Origin: Toxonevra muliebris
Lineage: Eukaryota; Arthropoda; Insecta; Diptera; Pallopteridae
Assembly: GCA_963691655.1 (NCBI GenBank)
Contig: OY829329.1
Span: forward strand, 24,045,883 to 24,109,882
DNA length: 64,000 nt
Direction of reading: 5' to 3'
A program made the translations under genes and the position numbers. The notes under the pieces were generated by a model, which saw only the letters and a list, made by a program, of their open reading frames with translations, was not told the origin of the DNA and made no database searches. How positions within the stretch are numbered: position 1 is the first letter of the stretch; every line of letters starts with the position of its first letter. This document shows, piece after piece, positions 32,231 to 43,600 of the stretch.

Positions 32231-34156
32231 TAGATGGCTTATTTTGCTAAAGTATTTTAGATCTTCATTGTGACAGCAGAATATGAAAATAGGGTGCTAA
32301 AAACCAATTAAAATGAAAAAATAAATTTAAATTTGTGAAAACTGGATGCGCTTCTCCGAAAATCGTGATTTTTAAGGGTGTTTTACAATAGGTTTGGGAT
32401 TTTGTATGGAAAAAGCATTCAATTTGCTAAAGCGAAGCCTAAAGTGACCATTTAGCACTTTTTTTTACGAATTTTTAAATTCACCCGTTAGGATTTTGAA
32501 TATAGGGTAATTTTTTTAAAACTACAGTACGTAGGATTGTAGGTAATTCAATTTAGTTTATTTAAAGTACAAACATTTTTCAAATCGAGTTATATTATAT
32601 TATACTAGTAAATTAACTTTTAGTGAACCCATGTCGAGTACAATCAAGTTCACCTTTGACAAATGTCGTCAAAAAATTGCACGAAAAAACTGAAAAAATT
32701 GTCTTATCGTCGAAATTTGTATTCTTTATTTTCGTCTGTCAATTACAGTATTATATGTACAGGTTTAACACGACAGTCGTAGAGCACGATTTCGCTCCAG
32801 CACGATTTGTTGATAGCAGAAATACCATATAACACGATGACACTATAGCACGATTTCCTTCCAACACGATTTACAAATAGCTGAATCCCTGGTATAACAT
32901 GATCAGTGAAAATCATTTGGAAATTCAAACCGCTTTTTAAATTTGTTAATAAGCTATTAAACTACAACTCAAATTTTTATTTGCTAAATTTATCAAATTC
33001 CAGTTCACTCTGTGTTCTAGTTTCATTATTATTTTTGCCTGTTAAATTCAAATTTTTCTTTAAATCTTCCAATAAATTATGTGTTAAGTGCTTATTATTA
33101 AAAAATTTTTAATATAAAATCAATATACTTACTTTCTGTTTTTTTTGCTTTTTACAATCAAAATTAAAAACTTTAATTTATTAATAAGAGAGAAAATGGA
33201 TCAAACCGTACAAAAGTTAAAATATACATAAAGCAAATTAATGCCCCTGAATGTGACAGCTTGAACGACACTAATCCCAAAAAGTTGTTTTTTAAACTCT
33301 TGGAACATAACCCTATTTTTGTACGATTTCGTATAAAATAGGCAGATTTCTAAATTCTTGGAGCCTAACTCCGCTTTTCATACTGATTCCTTGTTCCGTA
33401 TAATATGAATTCGCACAACACGATGCTTTTTTGTAACCTAACTATCGTGTTATACTGGGGACACCTGTATTACATATTGAAATAAATTAATAATTTTGAC
33501 GCAAGCGATTTAGTATGGAGAAAATGTTAAAAGTTAGTAGTTACTTCTTAATTGCTAAGCTTCATTAATTTAAGGCAATTTTTTCAACGCCTGCTTTGTT
33601 TTTTTTGCATTTTTGGCGACATTTGTCATAGATGAACTTGATTGTACTCGACATTGGGTCACTAAAAGTTAATTTACTAGTTCAAATATAAGGATTTGAA
33701 AAATTTTTGTTTTTTAAATAAACTAAATTGAATTACCTACAATCGTACTTACTTTAATTTTAAAAAAATTACCGCTATATTCAAAATCCTAACGGGTGAA
33801 TTTAAAAATTCGTAAAAAAAAGTGCTAAATGGTCACTTTAGGCGCTAGGGGTGGCTTAAGGTTCAGTTGTATCAAAAAACTGGGTACGCCATTCGCTTTA
33901 GCGAATTATTTTTGACATAGATATGGATTTCTAAAAATCTTTTATATGCAAGTTGAATGCTTTTTCCATACAAATCCCAAACCTATTGTAAAACATCCTT
34001 AAAAATCACGGTTTTCGGAGTAGCGCATCCAGTTTTCACAAATTTAAATTTTTTTTTTAATTTTAATTGGTTTTTAGCACCCTATTTTCATATTCTGCTG
34101 TCACAATTAAGATCTGAAATACTTTAGCAAAAAGTATGGAACAAATAAGCCATCTA
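32231..34156. mobile_element. Middle element, 1926 bp, long TIRs, exact 8-bp duplication
   Basis: ATGTACAT flanks both ends (32223-32230 and 34157-34164). The ends are TAGATGGCTTATTTTGC and its inverse GAACAAATAAGCCATCTA. The inverted arms are very long: 32231 to about 32750 against about 33490-34156, including TGACAGCAGAATATGAAAAT and CGAGTACAATCAAGTTCA. About 100 extra bases sit in the right arm near 33845-33945. No transposase is evident, so it is a foldback-like non-autonomous element of unknown superfamily. Confidence 0.8.
32760..33477. mobile_element. Innermost element, 718 bp, TA flanks
   Basis: The left end CAGGTTTAACACGACAG and inverted right end CAGGTGTCCCCAGTATAACACGATAG share CAGGT and TAACACGA. 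TA lies outside each end (32758-32759 and 33478-33479). The interior repeats the word CACGATTT several times. It is inserted in the loop of the middle element. No coding sequence. Confidence 0.68.
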
Positions 34157-34164
34157 ATGTACAT

Positions 34165-34330
34165 ATGTCCTTAAAGGTGCATTTTATGTTGTCCCACGTT
34201 GTTTACTTCCCTTCTAATTTGGGTGCAGTCAGTTTGGTGCAGGACGTTAAAGTTATAGAATCTTGTGATAAAGGGAAGTCGATTTGCAATATGTTGGAAT
34301 ATAATACGAGAAACATGCAATATTGAATAT
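34165..34330 (+). pseudogene. Transposon-associated ORF, continuation after insertion
   Basis: In phase with the left part across the 8-bp duplication, this reads MSLKVHFMLSHVVYFPSNLG, then AVSLVQDVKVIES and KGKSICNMLEYNTRN. The KVHF..SH.DYFP.NLGAVS block is the family's next conserved segment. A stop follows near 34322. Confidence 0.6.
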
Positions 34331-35449
34331 GAACGTCTTCGGACAAATTATGAATAAAATCTAAAATTGAAAAGTAAATCTTTCACTTGTCAAAAACTAT
34401 ATTCATAGGTATTTACGTTTTTTATTTTATATTAAATATTTATATAAAATGTGTTCAAAAATGAGTTCGTGAACGTGCCAAAAAGGAAACACCAATATAT
34501 AAATTTATTTGTAGATATACACAAAGAAATTTTTAGAATTTAATTGTTCAAGAGCACAAATCAAAATAACTTGAGAAAGAAATTATTTTTGAACTTGGCT
34601 CAGGAACGGCTCAACGATAAGGTGCCATATGGCACCGCTAGGCACTACTGAGTTAAGCTAATAACGAGATAAAAGTGAATGAGGATAACGAGGATGAAAA
34701 ACATTACGAAAATGTAAGTAAATTAAAAAACAAAATTTTTTAAAGTTAAAAATAAAAAAAATCGAACATTTTTTTTTTTTTGTGAAAATGGAGGTTTTGA
34801 TGAAAAAAAAATATGAACTGCATTTTTAATTTTTTTTTTCCAATTCTAAAAATTTTGATGTCAATAAAAACAAAATGTGACGTAGCAGAGCAAAACGTAC
34901 CACGGATTCGGACTCAGCGACCTCCCATTACCCTAAGTGCATTTGTCCCGTCTCTGCTCGTTTCCAAAAGTTTCTATTTGTAGAACAGTGTTATTAATAT
35001 ATGCTTCAAGTTTTCTTTTAACAAAATTTAATTTTTCTTCAAGCTTTATTATCTTTTTTGTGTCTTTTGGCTCCATCTTAGCTCTTCAGTTTGCTTCTTA
35101 ATTAATTTGTTTTGTTCACTTTGCAAGTTTTCCCCTTCTTGAGGTGATGATGGTGGCGCACCTGCATAATCTTGGCGGGCTTGATGTGGTGGTTGTGGTT
35201 AAGTATCATTTATTTCTCCCTGATGGAATATTTCGATTTCATGAGCTGCAATCGCAGAATTCCTTGCATCAAAAAAATTGGCCACTCTCCATGGCATTTA
35301 GGTCAAGCAAATTAACCACGTTTTTCTCCAATCTTGTTAGGGCACATTGCTTATTTGTACCACCACCTGTTCATCGAATACATTTTGCATTATTTAGCAC
35401 ATAGCTTTTTATGTAGTAAAAACATGAAAATGCGAGCTTTTTCCCATAC

Positions 35450-35650
35450 ATACGCTGCCAATCCATCTAGCCTAGGACAAAAATTGTCTCTGACCGCTTT
35501 CGTTAAGTGGGATAGGGCGTTGTCGTGCTGCAAAATCATTTTTCCGTGTCTTGTTCATTCTGGTCGTTTTTGATCAATGCAAGGTTCAAATTGACCATTT
35601 GTTGACAGCAACGAATGATATTAACTGTTTCGCTCATGGTTCTTTTTATT
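35450..35650 (-). pseudogene. Mariner transposase fragment
   Basis: The minus strand reads MSETVNIIRCCQQMVNLNLA, then GKMILQHDNALSHLTKAVRD and NFCPRLDGLAAYVWEK. The ILQHDNA..H..K.V segment is the mariner catalytic-core block (HDNARPH). No element termini were identified, and downstream sequence toward 35100 is too decayed to read. Confidence 0.75.
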
Positions 35651-35659
35651 AAACAAAAA

Positions 35660-36551
35660 TAGCAATGCTCTTTATTATCTAGCCCGTACAAGAGCAGCAA
35701 TAGCACCAGTTAATATTGCGAGCGAGCCCTCTAAAATTACAGATCGCTTAGTTTGTGACTTATAAAGCAAACGTCGTCTTCGTATTCGAATTGTGCAGAA
35801 GGATGCCAGGTCTTCCGCTTACTGTTTAGTGCTGTATTTATCAAATCAATACAAGATCGACTTGATGAGATTCTGTACTGATTTTTACGTATGCTCTCTT
35901 TTGCAGCTTCGATAGATTTTATACATTATTATTCACACAAAGCTGAGACCTTTTTCTAAATAACTTACAATGGTTTATGCTAGCAAAATACAGGTATGAA
36001 AAGACAATAAAACGGGGCTATACACACGAGATGCGAAATAAAAATTTACTTATATATGTATATATATGGTGACTTCAAGTCTTTAAAAACTATTTCACTC
36101 TCATTACACCCACGAATTGAATTTATATATGGATTTTCCATCAATCATCAAGAAATGCTTTTAACATGCTATTGTCATTTTTTGTTTTTTTTTTTTATAT
36201 GAAGTTTATTATTTATTTTTTGTAATGTTTTTAAATATTAATGAGTAAATATATACGTGGAACGCAACGGATCCGCACAAAGTATTATTAGTAATAGTTG
36301 TTTAGGTGCTAAATACAATTATTATTTATCTTGCTGTGTTTGTTGTTGTTTTTGTGTGTGTAATAATTAAATAAATTATTGTTGTAAATTCTTACATTGT
36401 AATAATTTCATAATAGAAAAATAAATTTTAAAATAATAGAAAAAACAAAATGAAAATGAAAATTCGCGCCAAAACTGAAGAGAATTATGAATGACTTGTT
36501 GTTTATCATGTTGCGCCAGCTGTAGGTTTTACTACACCTTCTACCACTTTA
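35660..36551. other. Intergenic and Fgop2 3' flank; candidate poly(A) signals
   Basis: On the minus strand, AATAAA occurs at 36205-36210 and 36212-36217, about 340 bp after the Fgop2 stop, a plausible poly(A) signal. The rest is AT-rich with short TG and TA runs and no other gene. Confidence 0.45.
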
Positions 36552-37652
36552 TCAGCACCAGTCGAAAGACGCGGCATCCAGAGAGTCCGCCGTGCTTGCC
36601 GCCGTCGTGGCGGCTGTCGCGGCTACAGTGGACGGAGGATGATCTGTGCAATTGATACTTATGCTACTATCAACTGCCTTTGATTTCGATGGCGGCGGCA
36701 CAGTGGCTGCTGTTCCAGCAGCAGCAGTGGTCGCTCCCTTTTTAGCGGTAGCAGTAGTTGTTGTTGGTGGTTTTGCTGGTCCATTATTGTTATCCTCAGC
36801 AGCAAGCAATTGTGGAGCATTATCCATGGTAGCAGCAATTGCTGAAGCGGCAGTAACTGGGGCGGTGGCAGTGTTTGCAACCGCAGTATCAGCAGTAATG
36901 GCCGCAGCAGCTGCTACTGCTGATGTGGTAGCACCAGCAGTGGTGCCAGTAGTAATCTGAATTACTGAATTATTGTTAGCATTCTCGATGGAAGCCCCTG
37001 ATAATGACAGCTCATCAGCCGAGTCATCTGCATCGGTTTGCACGCCGATTTCTCTTAAAAACATTTCATTGAACTTAAGGCTACCCCATTGTTGCGGCGT
37101 TGAACCGAATTGTGCTGAGATTTGTAATAGCTCACGCAGCGTGTGATTCTCGTAACGGAGCCGCGCCATCAGCTCGATATCACGATTGAAAGCAGAATCG
37201 TCAGCCGAAGCAGCGCGCTGCATTACCGCCGCCATCTCGTTAATCTTCTCACGCTGCTCACGTATAATCTTCCACAGCTTGTCGTTGTAGACATCACGGA
37301 AATTTATTTTACTATCCAATATCTTGCTGTTGGTATGCTCACGATATTTTTGCATGATTAGCTCCATTGCGCGCTCGTAATCTTCAATGCAAATCTTCAA
37401 CTCACGATTTTCCTTCAGTATTTCCGAGCTATTGGCGTTTTGCTGTTGAATGCGATTCACCATTTCTGAATTTGATTTGTTGTTTGAGATGCGATTCAGC
37501 GATTCCATATCATCTTGGAATTGCCGCAGACTTTCCACCAATCGGTTGTTGCCCTCGGCCTCCACCAGCAATGCGCTGCCCAACGCATCCAAGTCCTTTA
37601 CGCGGCTGGCCATGCGCTGGGCATCCATGATGATCTGGCCCACCGTGGACAT
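36552..37652 (-). CDS. Fgop2: FGFR1OP2/SIKE family protein (STRIPAK component)
   Basis: This intact single-exon gene has 366 codons. The start MSTVGQIIMDAQRMASRVKD is the typical family N-terminus. Residues 75-145 form coiled coil (NSSEILKENRELKICIEDYE). The segment RLRYENHTLRELLQIS, at about 164-179, is the signature shared with human FGFR1OP2 and SIKE1. Human members are roughly 200-250 residues; here residues 225-366 add an Ala/Thr-rich low-complexity tail ending SFDWC. Family members bind striatin complexes that regulate Hippo and MAP kinase signalling; that role is inferred by homology. The gene lies head to head with Nhe3. ORFs on the opposite strand are shadows of its simple-sequence codons. 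Confidence 0.93.
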   Translation of the reverse strand: MSTVGQIIMDAQRMASRVKDLDALGSALLVEAEGNNRLVESLRQFQDDMESLNRISNNKSNSEMVNRIQQQNANSSEILKENRELKICIEDYERAMELIMQKYREHTNSKILDSKINFRDVYNDKLWKIIREQREKINEMAAVMQRAASADDSAFNRDIELMARLRYENHTLRELLQISAQFGSTPQQWGSLKFNEMFLREIGVQTDADDSADELSLSGASIENANNNSVIQITTGTTAGATTSAVAAAAAITADTAVANTATAPVTAASAIAATMDNAPQLLAAEDNNNGPAKPPTTTTATAKKGATTAAAGTAATVPPPSKSKAVDSSISINCTDHPPSTVAATAATTAASTADSLDAASFDWC

Positions 37653-40258
37653 TATATATCAGCTCTATGGATTTCTTTAAACCTTTTTTTCAATTTTCTA
37701 TTTAGTTTTTCCGTTTTCGTGCTGTCGCTGCTGCTTTTGATGTAGTCCCAAGAATGATTGCTAGTTTGTTTTCCACTTTTGTTTTTTTTTTTTTTTTTGG
37801 TTTTCGATTTTCTTCTAGCGTTTTGATTTCTGCACTGCAGCTTATTCAATTAATACAACATTCGTTGCAATCTTTTTCGCTTAATTTCTTCGATTTCACT
37901 AATTTTGTGTGCAAATTGTAAGAAATTTGTGAAAACTTCCCAACAAAATGTAAAATTTAACAAAAAAAAAAAATTTCGATTGACGTTTAACTTCGCCCCA
38001 ATTTGAGAAACACTATGACATTTGGCAAAGTAAGTGATGCCAACGCTACATGTGCTATAACAGGGCGAAATCGCCACGCTATAGCATTATGAATTTGAGT
38101 TCGCCTGTTATACTGGTCTGAATGGAACGGAACGATGCTAATGGTAACAAAAAATTACCCGAACGTTAAAATCGTTCAAAAGTATATCGAATATTTAAAG
38201 AAGAGTTTCATTTGGGTTTTCGAGTTTAATTTAATAAAACAATAAAAATTCAGGAAAAAATTAGAAAATAGTGCCTGCAGGAAAACAAATGTTTCCCCCA
38301 TTTTCGATTGAACCGAGAAGAGATTGTAGGGTTTCCCTCACAAAATCGGAAGCAAAGGGCTAGTAGTTTAATGTTTTAGCCCAATTAAAATGATGGGTTG
38401 ATTTCATAGTACATACATTTTTTTTTTGTAAGGGGGGGAATGCACATTACGTCTCACCGACAAACAGAAAATGTAAAAATGAGAACAGAATATGAAAAAT
38501 ATATTAGCTAAAGCTGTTACTTGGTTGAAATTTAGCTAGTGAATTATGTATTTGTTCGAATGGAAATGGTAAAAAACTTTCTATATTAATCAGGAAGAAG
38601 CCCAATATATTTAGCTTCTGGAAAAATATCATATGTCTAGCTTGTCTCAAAAAGACTGTTTGAGATTTCACAAGTTCACAGCTTTGCCGATCGTAAGAAC
38701 TGGTCAGCGCTGCTTTAAGCCCTCCTTTCCAAAGTTTCTTAATCAGCTATTTTATCTATAATCTAAGAAACAGCTCAAAACTATTAGTACTAATTTGTTA
38801 TACCTCAATACTAGTCAATTTAGTATTTCGAAAAAACTACATTTATATACTAGATTGTGCTTCTTTATGAGATTTTAAGCAAATTTTGGACCAAGTCTAC
38901 TTAAAATCTCTTGATTCCTTATACAAAAGAACGTTAGTACGAAGTGCGATGATTTCTCTAAAGCCTAGCTGTGTTTAGTGGTTTCAGCATATAAAAATAC
39001 ATCTCTCATCATCTTAGGTAGTAAATAATTCTACAAAACGAATGTAAATCAAAAATAAACGAATTAACTTCAACATAAAAAATATTTTCCGATTTGTTTT
39101 CGTACAGTGTTTTTCTTCCTTTTTATATACACGGCAATGAATAAAATTTTAATTAGTTGAAGGATCTTAGTTTCCAATAAAATATAAGAAAATTAGTTAT
39201 TTATTACTTACTCTAATGAAAAATTTCATTATTTTAGTTATATATAAATGTACTTTTTCATTGGTTTAATCAATTTCTTATGAACATACACAGTAAGAAA
39301 ATTTTAAAGAAAATTATTTGAATGTTTCTGAACCCTTGTTAATGATTAAAAGGCTGGGTCACGACCTCCATGAAAATAGACTTTAAAAAACAAGGTCTTT
39401 CTGCAAACACTAGCTAGCTTTTAATATCACCCACCTAGTTACTTAGTTCAAAAAAGTGTAAAAGTATAAAAAAATTGTTTTTGGAATAAAATACAACTCT
39501 GTTAGTAATTTGTCTCCAAAGAGAAGAGAAGAACGAAAGTATTGAGTGGAAAATTTATGTTTAGAATTGCGCAGCAAAACAAAACAGAATAAAAACAAAC
39601 AATGAAATGCCAAAAAATAATCACTCATTCTACATCACACGCTTATTTATTGTGTATTATGTTTTCATTGAAATTTTCAAAAAAAAAAATATATTGCGTT
39701 TGACATTCAGCAGCAGTAGCAGCAAGCTGAGTTGACAGTTTTCAAGTGAATTGTGAATCGAAAGGAAGGCGAAAATACGGTGGTGCTTTTTTTGAAACGA
39801 AAAAAATTAAATTATATAGAAAATATTGCAAAGAAAAATTGCAATAATTGTGCAACCGCGATCAATTGAAAACAAAAATAATTGCTATAAATACATGAAA
39901 AAAAATATATTCATATGAGAAGCTGTGAAAATTTATTATTTATTAAAAATAAATTGCAGCGACGAAAATGTGAAAAATCTATTTTTACCACCACCATATA
40001 GAAGGCTAAAAGCAAGTAGCAGAGGAAGCAGAAAAAAGAGGAGGCCCACCCCTCCACCCAGCCAACGTGCGCACGGCGCGGCGCATACATAACACACTAC
40101 CACCACCCCCACAAGCAGCTCCTACACTACCCCTAAAAAAAACAAAAAGACACGAAAAAATATAACTCTACGGTGCTTAGTCTAGAAATCGATCAGGATT
40201 TGTTTTTTTTTTTTTGTTCTTCGCACTAACACACAAACGAATAACAACAATACAAGGA
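37653..40258. promoter_or_regulatory. Shared upstream region of Fgop2 and Nhe3
   Basis: About 2.6 kb separates the two start codons. Close to Nhe3, from about 39690, the DNA becomes less repetitive and carries a CAGCAGTAGCAGCAAG stretch, with GC-rich words near 40070 (CGTGCGCACGGCGCGGCG), which fits a 5' UTR and core promoter. An initiator-like ACATTCAGC lies near 39697. No TATA box is convincing. Between 38130 and 39600 I see no gene or element. Confidence 0.4.
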
Positions 40259-40694
40259 ATGTTAACACAAATCCATAGACTGAACAATGATGCATCATTA
40301 TCTACGACGGCGGATATTGACGATATGTCCATATTGCAAATACGACAAAATTGCAAAAATCTACACATGAATGACTACAGCAGCAACAATCGCCAACTAC
40401 GACTGCAGCAGCGAAGAAAGAATAGCAACAGCAGCAGCAGCAGTGGCGCCTCTAGCAATTGTCGTTTATCGCTGCTTCTCTGTCTTTTCGTTTTGCTAGG
40501 CTCATTACCTACACACTGTGATGCGACAGCAACAGACATCGCCCTTGATGCTAAAGCCACCCTCACCCACAGAATCGACAGCCTCAACCTGCTTGTCTAT
40601 ACATTTCTATTAACCCTGACAGTGCTTACAATCTGGCTATTCAAACATCATCGTGTCTCGTGGCTACATGAGACCGGTTTGGCTGTGATATACG
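40259..40694 (+). CDS. Nhe3: Nhe3 coding exon 1
   Basis: Start at ATG 40259, the first ATG in frame; the frame is open further upstream only from a TTG. The leading 65 residues are hydrophilic with a Ser run from AGC codons (near residues 57-62). A signal-like core [16 protein letters not shown] follows, and then the first shared membrane segment. The donor TACG/GTGAGT leaves one base. MHC-like or other alternative starts are not evident; Met23 or Met37 could also serve. Confidence 0.87.
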
Positions 40695-43600
40695 GTGAGT
40701 GTGTGTTGTAGAAATGTAATGATGAAATAAATGGGTAGTTTTTTTATGGGAAGGGAGAAATCGAGCGGGATTTGTCTTTTTTTATTCTCTGCTTTCCATA
40801 TGTTAGCATTACTATTGTGTTGTTTATTATTATAAATAAATGCTAGTGTAGGTAACTTATATAGCAACTATTAAAATCTAAAAATATGCACATATTGACG
40901 TAGTGCTTACTGGTACTGTTTGGTGTACGAAATGCAGGAAAGTTGGTATTTTGCTAATAAATCGATTCATCAATTTTTTTCTGTTTCTCATATTATTATT
41001 ATTAGCAACTACATATATATTATTATTATTATGTATGTATGTATTCTGTGGGTTACCCATTTGCTTACTTATTGTACATATACTATGTACATAAGTATAT
41101 ATTTTTTGCTGCTGACAGACAACAACATTTGCTTTCTTATTATCATTGGTTTTTGTTATTTGATTTCTTTGTTACCACTTAATTTCAGTGGTACAAAATT
41201 CAGTGAATATCATTTTACAAAAGTTTGATTGAAGTACATATGATGATTCATTTTAAATTTATAGCAACGCATATTTAAATACGTTTTGAAGAGATTGTAC
41301 ATATAGGTACAGGGTGCAAAGAAATATCCCATATTTTCTTCAATTGTTAATAATTTAATAATAATAAAAGTCTCAAATAGAGCTATAAGCAGTGTTGATA
41401 TTTAGAATTTTTTGAGAGTTCTTAAATTAAGTAAAAATTGTACCTTTTTGTTTCCGATTGTACCTAAAAAAAGGTATGATATATTTTTCTACATTTTCTT
41501 TAAACCCTAAATTGCAATAGCGCGTCACGGTAGTAAAGAATTGGCGCTGCTCTGAATAACCCCATTTCATAATTTACTGGCAGTGAACAGCTTTTTGGCT
41601 TTATTTAGGCTAAACACGTCGCATTTTTAATAAAATCTCTTTTCTAATATATTTTCTGCGTCTTACCGTAACAATGTATGTACGTACAGTAAACTGCATC
41701 AAACCTCATCCAAAAAACAAAGGTTTTGTTGTATCCCTTTAAAAATTACCTCGGTTTATTTTAGCGATTACCGTTCGTGAGTTGGATCGCTTTGATAAAT
41801 CTGCTAAAAATCTACTCTTTGTATGACAAAAGTTTTTCGTAAACTACAAAACACAGCAGGCTCGCAAATAATAGATACTTTAAAATTATTAAGTTCTGCA
41901 TCAAAATGTGTATTTGCAAACTCTGGTAAGAAAATAAACAAAAAATTACGGAGTTAAGGTATGCACATGCGATTTCATCGGTGCGAATCCGTAACGTAAT
42001 AATTTTCAACAATGCAACCAATTTTGCGATTTTGACCCATCGTTTTTTTCGAACATTCACAGTTCCTCTCTTTTGTCGTCTTGAAAACGCAAACTGCTAC
42101 GCTTTCATACCAACAAGTAACAAAATAAAAAAAGAAGTGAAATGAGAAAAAATGAACAAAAAGAAGCCAATTCAGAAATGTTTGATATTATTTTGTATTT
42201 TAATGTTTTTATTTTAATATGTTGATATAATTAATTTTATAGTTGATTGAACTAGTAAAATTCTCATCCAATTTTAGTTTTTATGTGGCAGAGAAAAATT
42301 AAAACCAGCTTTTGTGATTTCAATGCGAAGAAATCCCCACAGTGTGTGTTTTCGAAGTTTTCAGGACAACACAAAACTCATTACCTCGTGACTATTAGCA
42401 CATATGAAAAAAGTTGTATGCAGAATCCAAGCATTCTTGTGTAACTATAACAAGTAGTTACAAGCTTTTGTTTGGTCAAAAGAGTCAATGAAAACTAAAA
42501 AACTGCAATAGCTAAAACCGCGACAAGTATAGCAAAATTTCTGAATTTTCAATTTAATTCATTTCACAGCAAAAATCGTGTAAATTTCGTACTTTTGGTT
42601 CTTTACACATTTCCCCTCAATAATAAAAAGAGTTGATTATCATCCAAGTCCTTGGTTGATAAATTAAAATCGTTTATTAGTGTACATTAAAATCGAAAAG
42701 ATTTCTATTTTGATTTGATCCCTAGTTTATGCTAAGGCAGATCAGGTGTTAGGCAAAAGGTGATATCGGTGTTTTGTAAGCACTAAAAAAATGCGCTCCA
42801 CGTAAGTTGAGGAGTGAAGCAAAGATACAACTCCCTGAGAAAATCGATAAGCGTTTTTAAAATATATATTCGTTGAGTGTGTTTCTGATTTGGCCCACTT
42901 TGTTCCAAAATTTATAAATTGAAAATTTTTCTCCCCAAATATGAAAAAAAAGAATGATTCAAAATTGTACCTAAAATACGTTGGGAGTGCCTAAAGTACC
43001 TTGAAGGTCAAAGAAAGTCGGAAAAATGCACCTTAGAAGACCCATTCTGTGCTCAGGGCCAGTGTTACCAACTCTGATAGACAAGAATAGAGTAAATTTT
43101 AAGAAAAAATTAGCCAAAAAAGGAAACATTTTAAAATCAACATTCATGTTGATTAAGGTAGGAGGAAAGAGGAAGAAGTAATTAGAAATTATTCCATAAA
43201 AGCGCTTTGCGGCAGAGAAAAAAGGTTTCTTTGTAATGCGTGGTGCGTTAGAGTACCATTTCTAGTTTAGTTTCATTTAATTCTGGTGAACACATCAACT
43301 AGTGGCAACAAATTGCAAATCTCAGCGAAGCATCTACCATTCAAATATCGGTAAAACAGAGTCACGCAAGTCACGTTTCTACGCTGTTTCATGGATCGAG
43401 TAACAATTGTTTAAAACGCCCATAATTAGACTATAGTAGTGGATATAAGCATAAGTGTATACAGAGAAGGACAAAAATCTGCATACATCACCGAATTTTC
43501 AGTTTCTCTAAACCTAAGAATTTAAGAAAAAATTAGATTTTTGCAGTTTTACAAAAGATGATTATTTATTCACAAAAAAAAAACAAACAAAATTTACTCC

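Larger units (their letters stand above)
31745..34897. mobile_element. Outer element of a three-level transposon nest
   Basis: The left arm 31745-32019 and right arm 34598-34897 are long inverted repeats: CGTTTTGCTCTGCTATGTCA against CGTTTTGCTCTGCTACGTCA, then GTTGAGCCGTTCCTGAGC. Between them lies a broken ORF (32036-32230, resuming at 34165) of a family I associate with arthropod transposons. A second element interrupts it at 32231. No target duplication was found. Confidence 0.75.

Noticed and set aside
36646..37745. Several plus-strand ORFs (Ala/Val-rich and others)
   Set aside because: Antisense to the intact Fgop2 gene.
40214..40258. Earlier Nhe3 start by a TTG codon
   Set aside because: There is no ATG, and the segment follows a T homopolymer. 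ATG 40259 is the first normal start.
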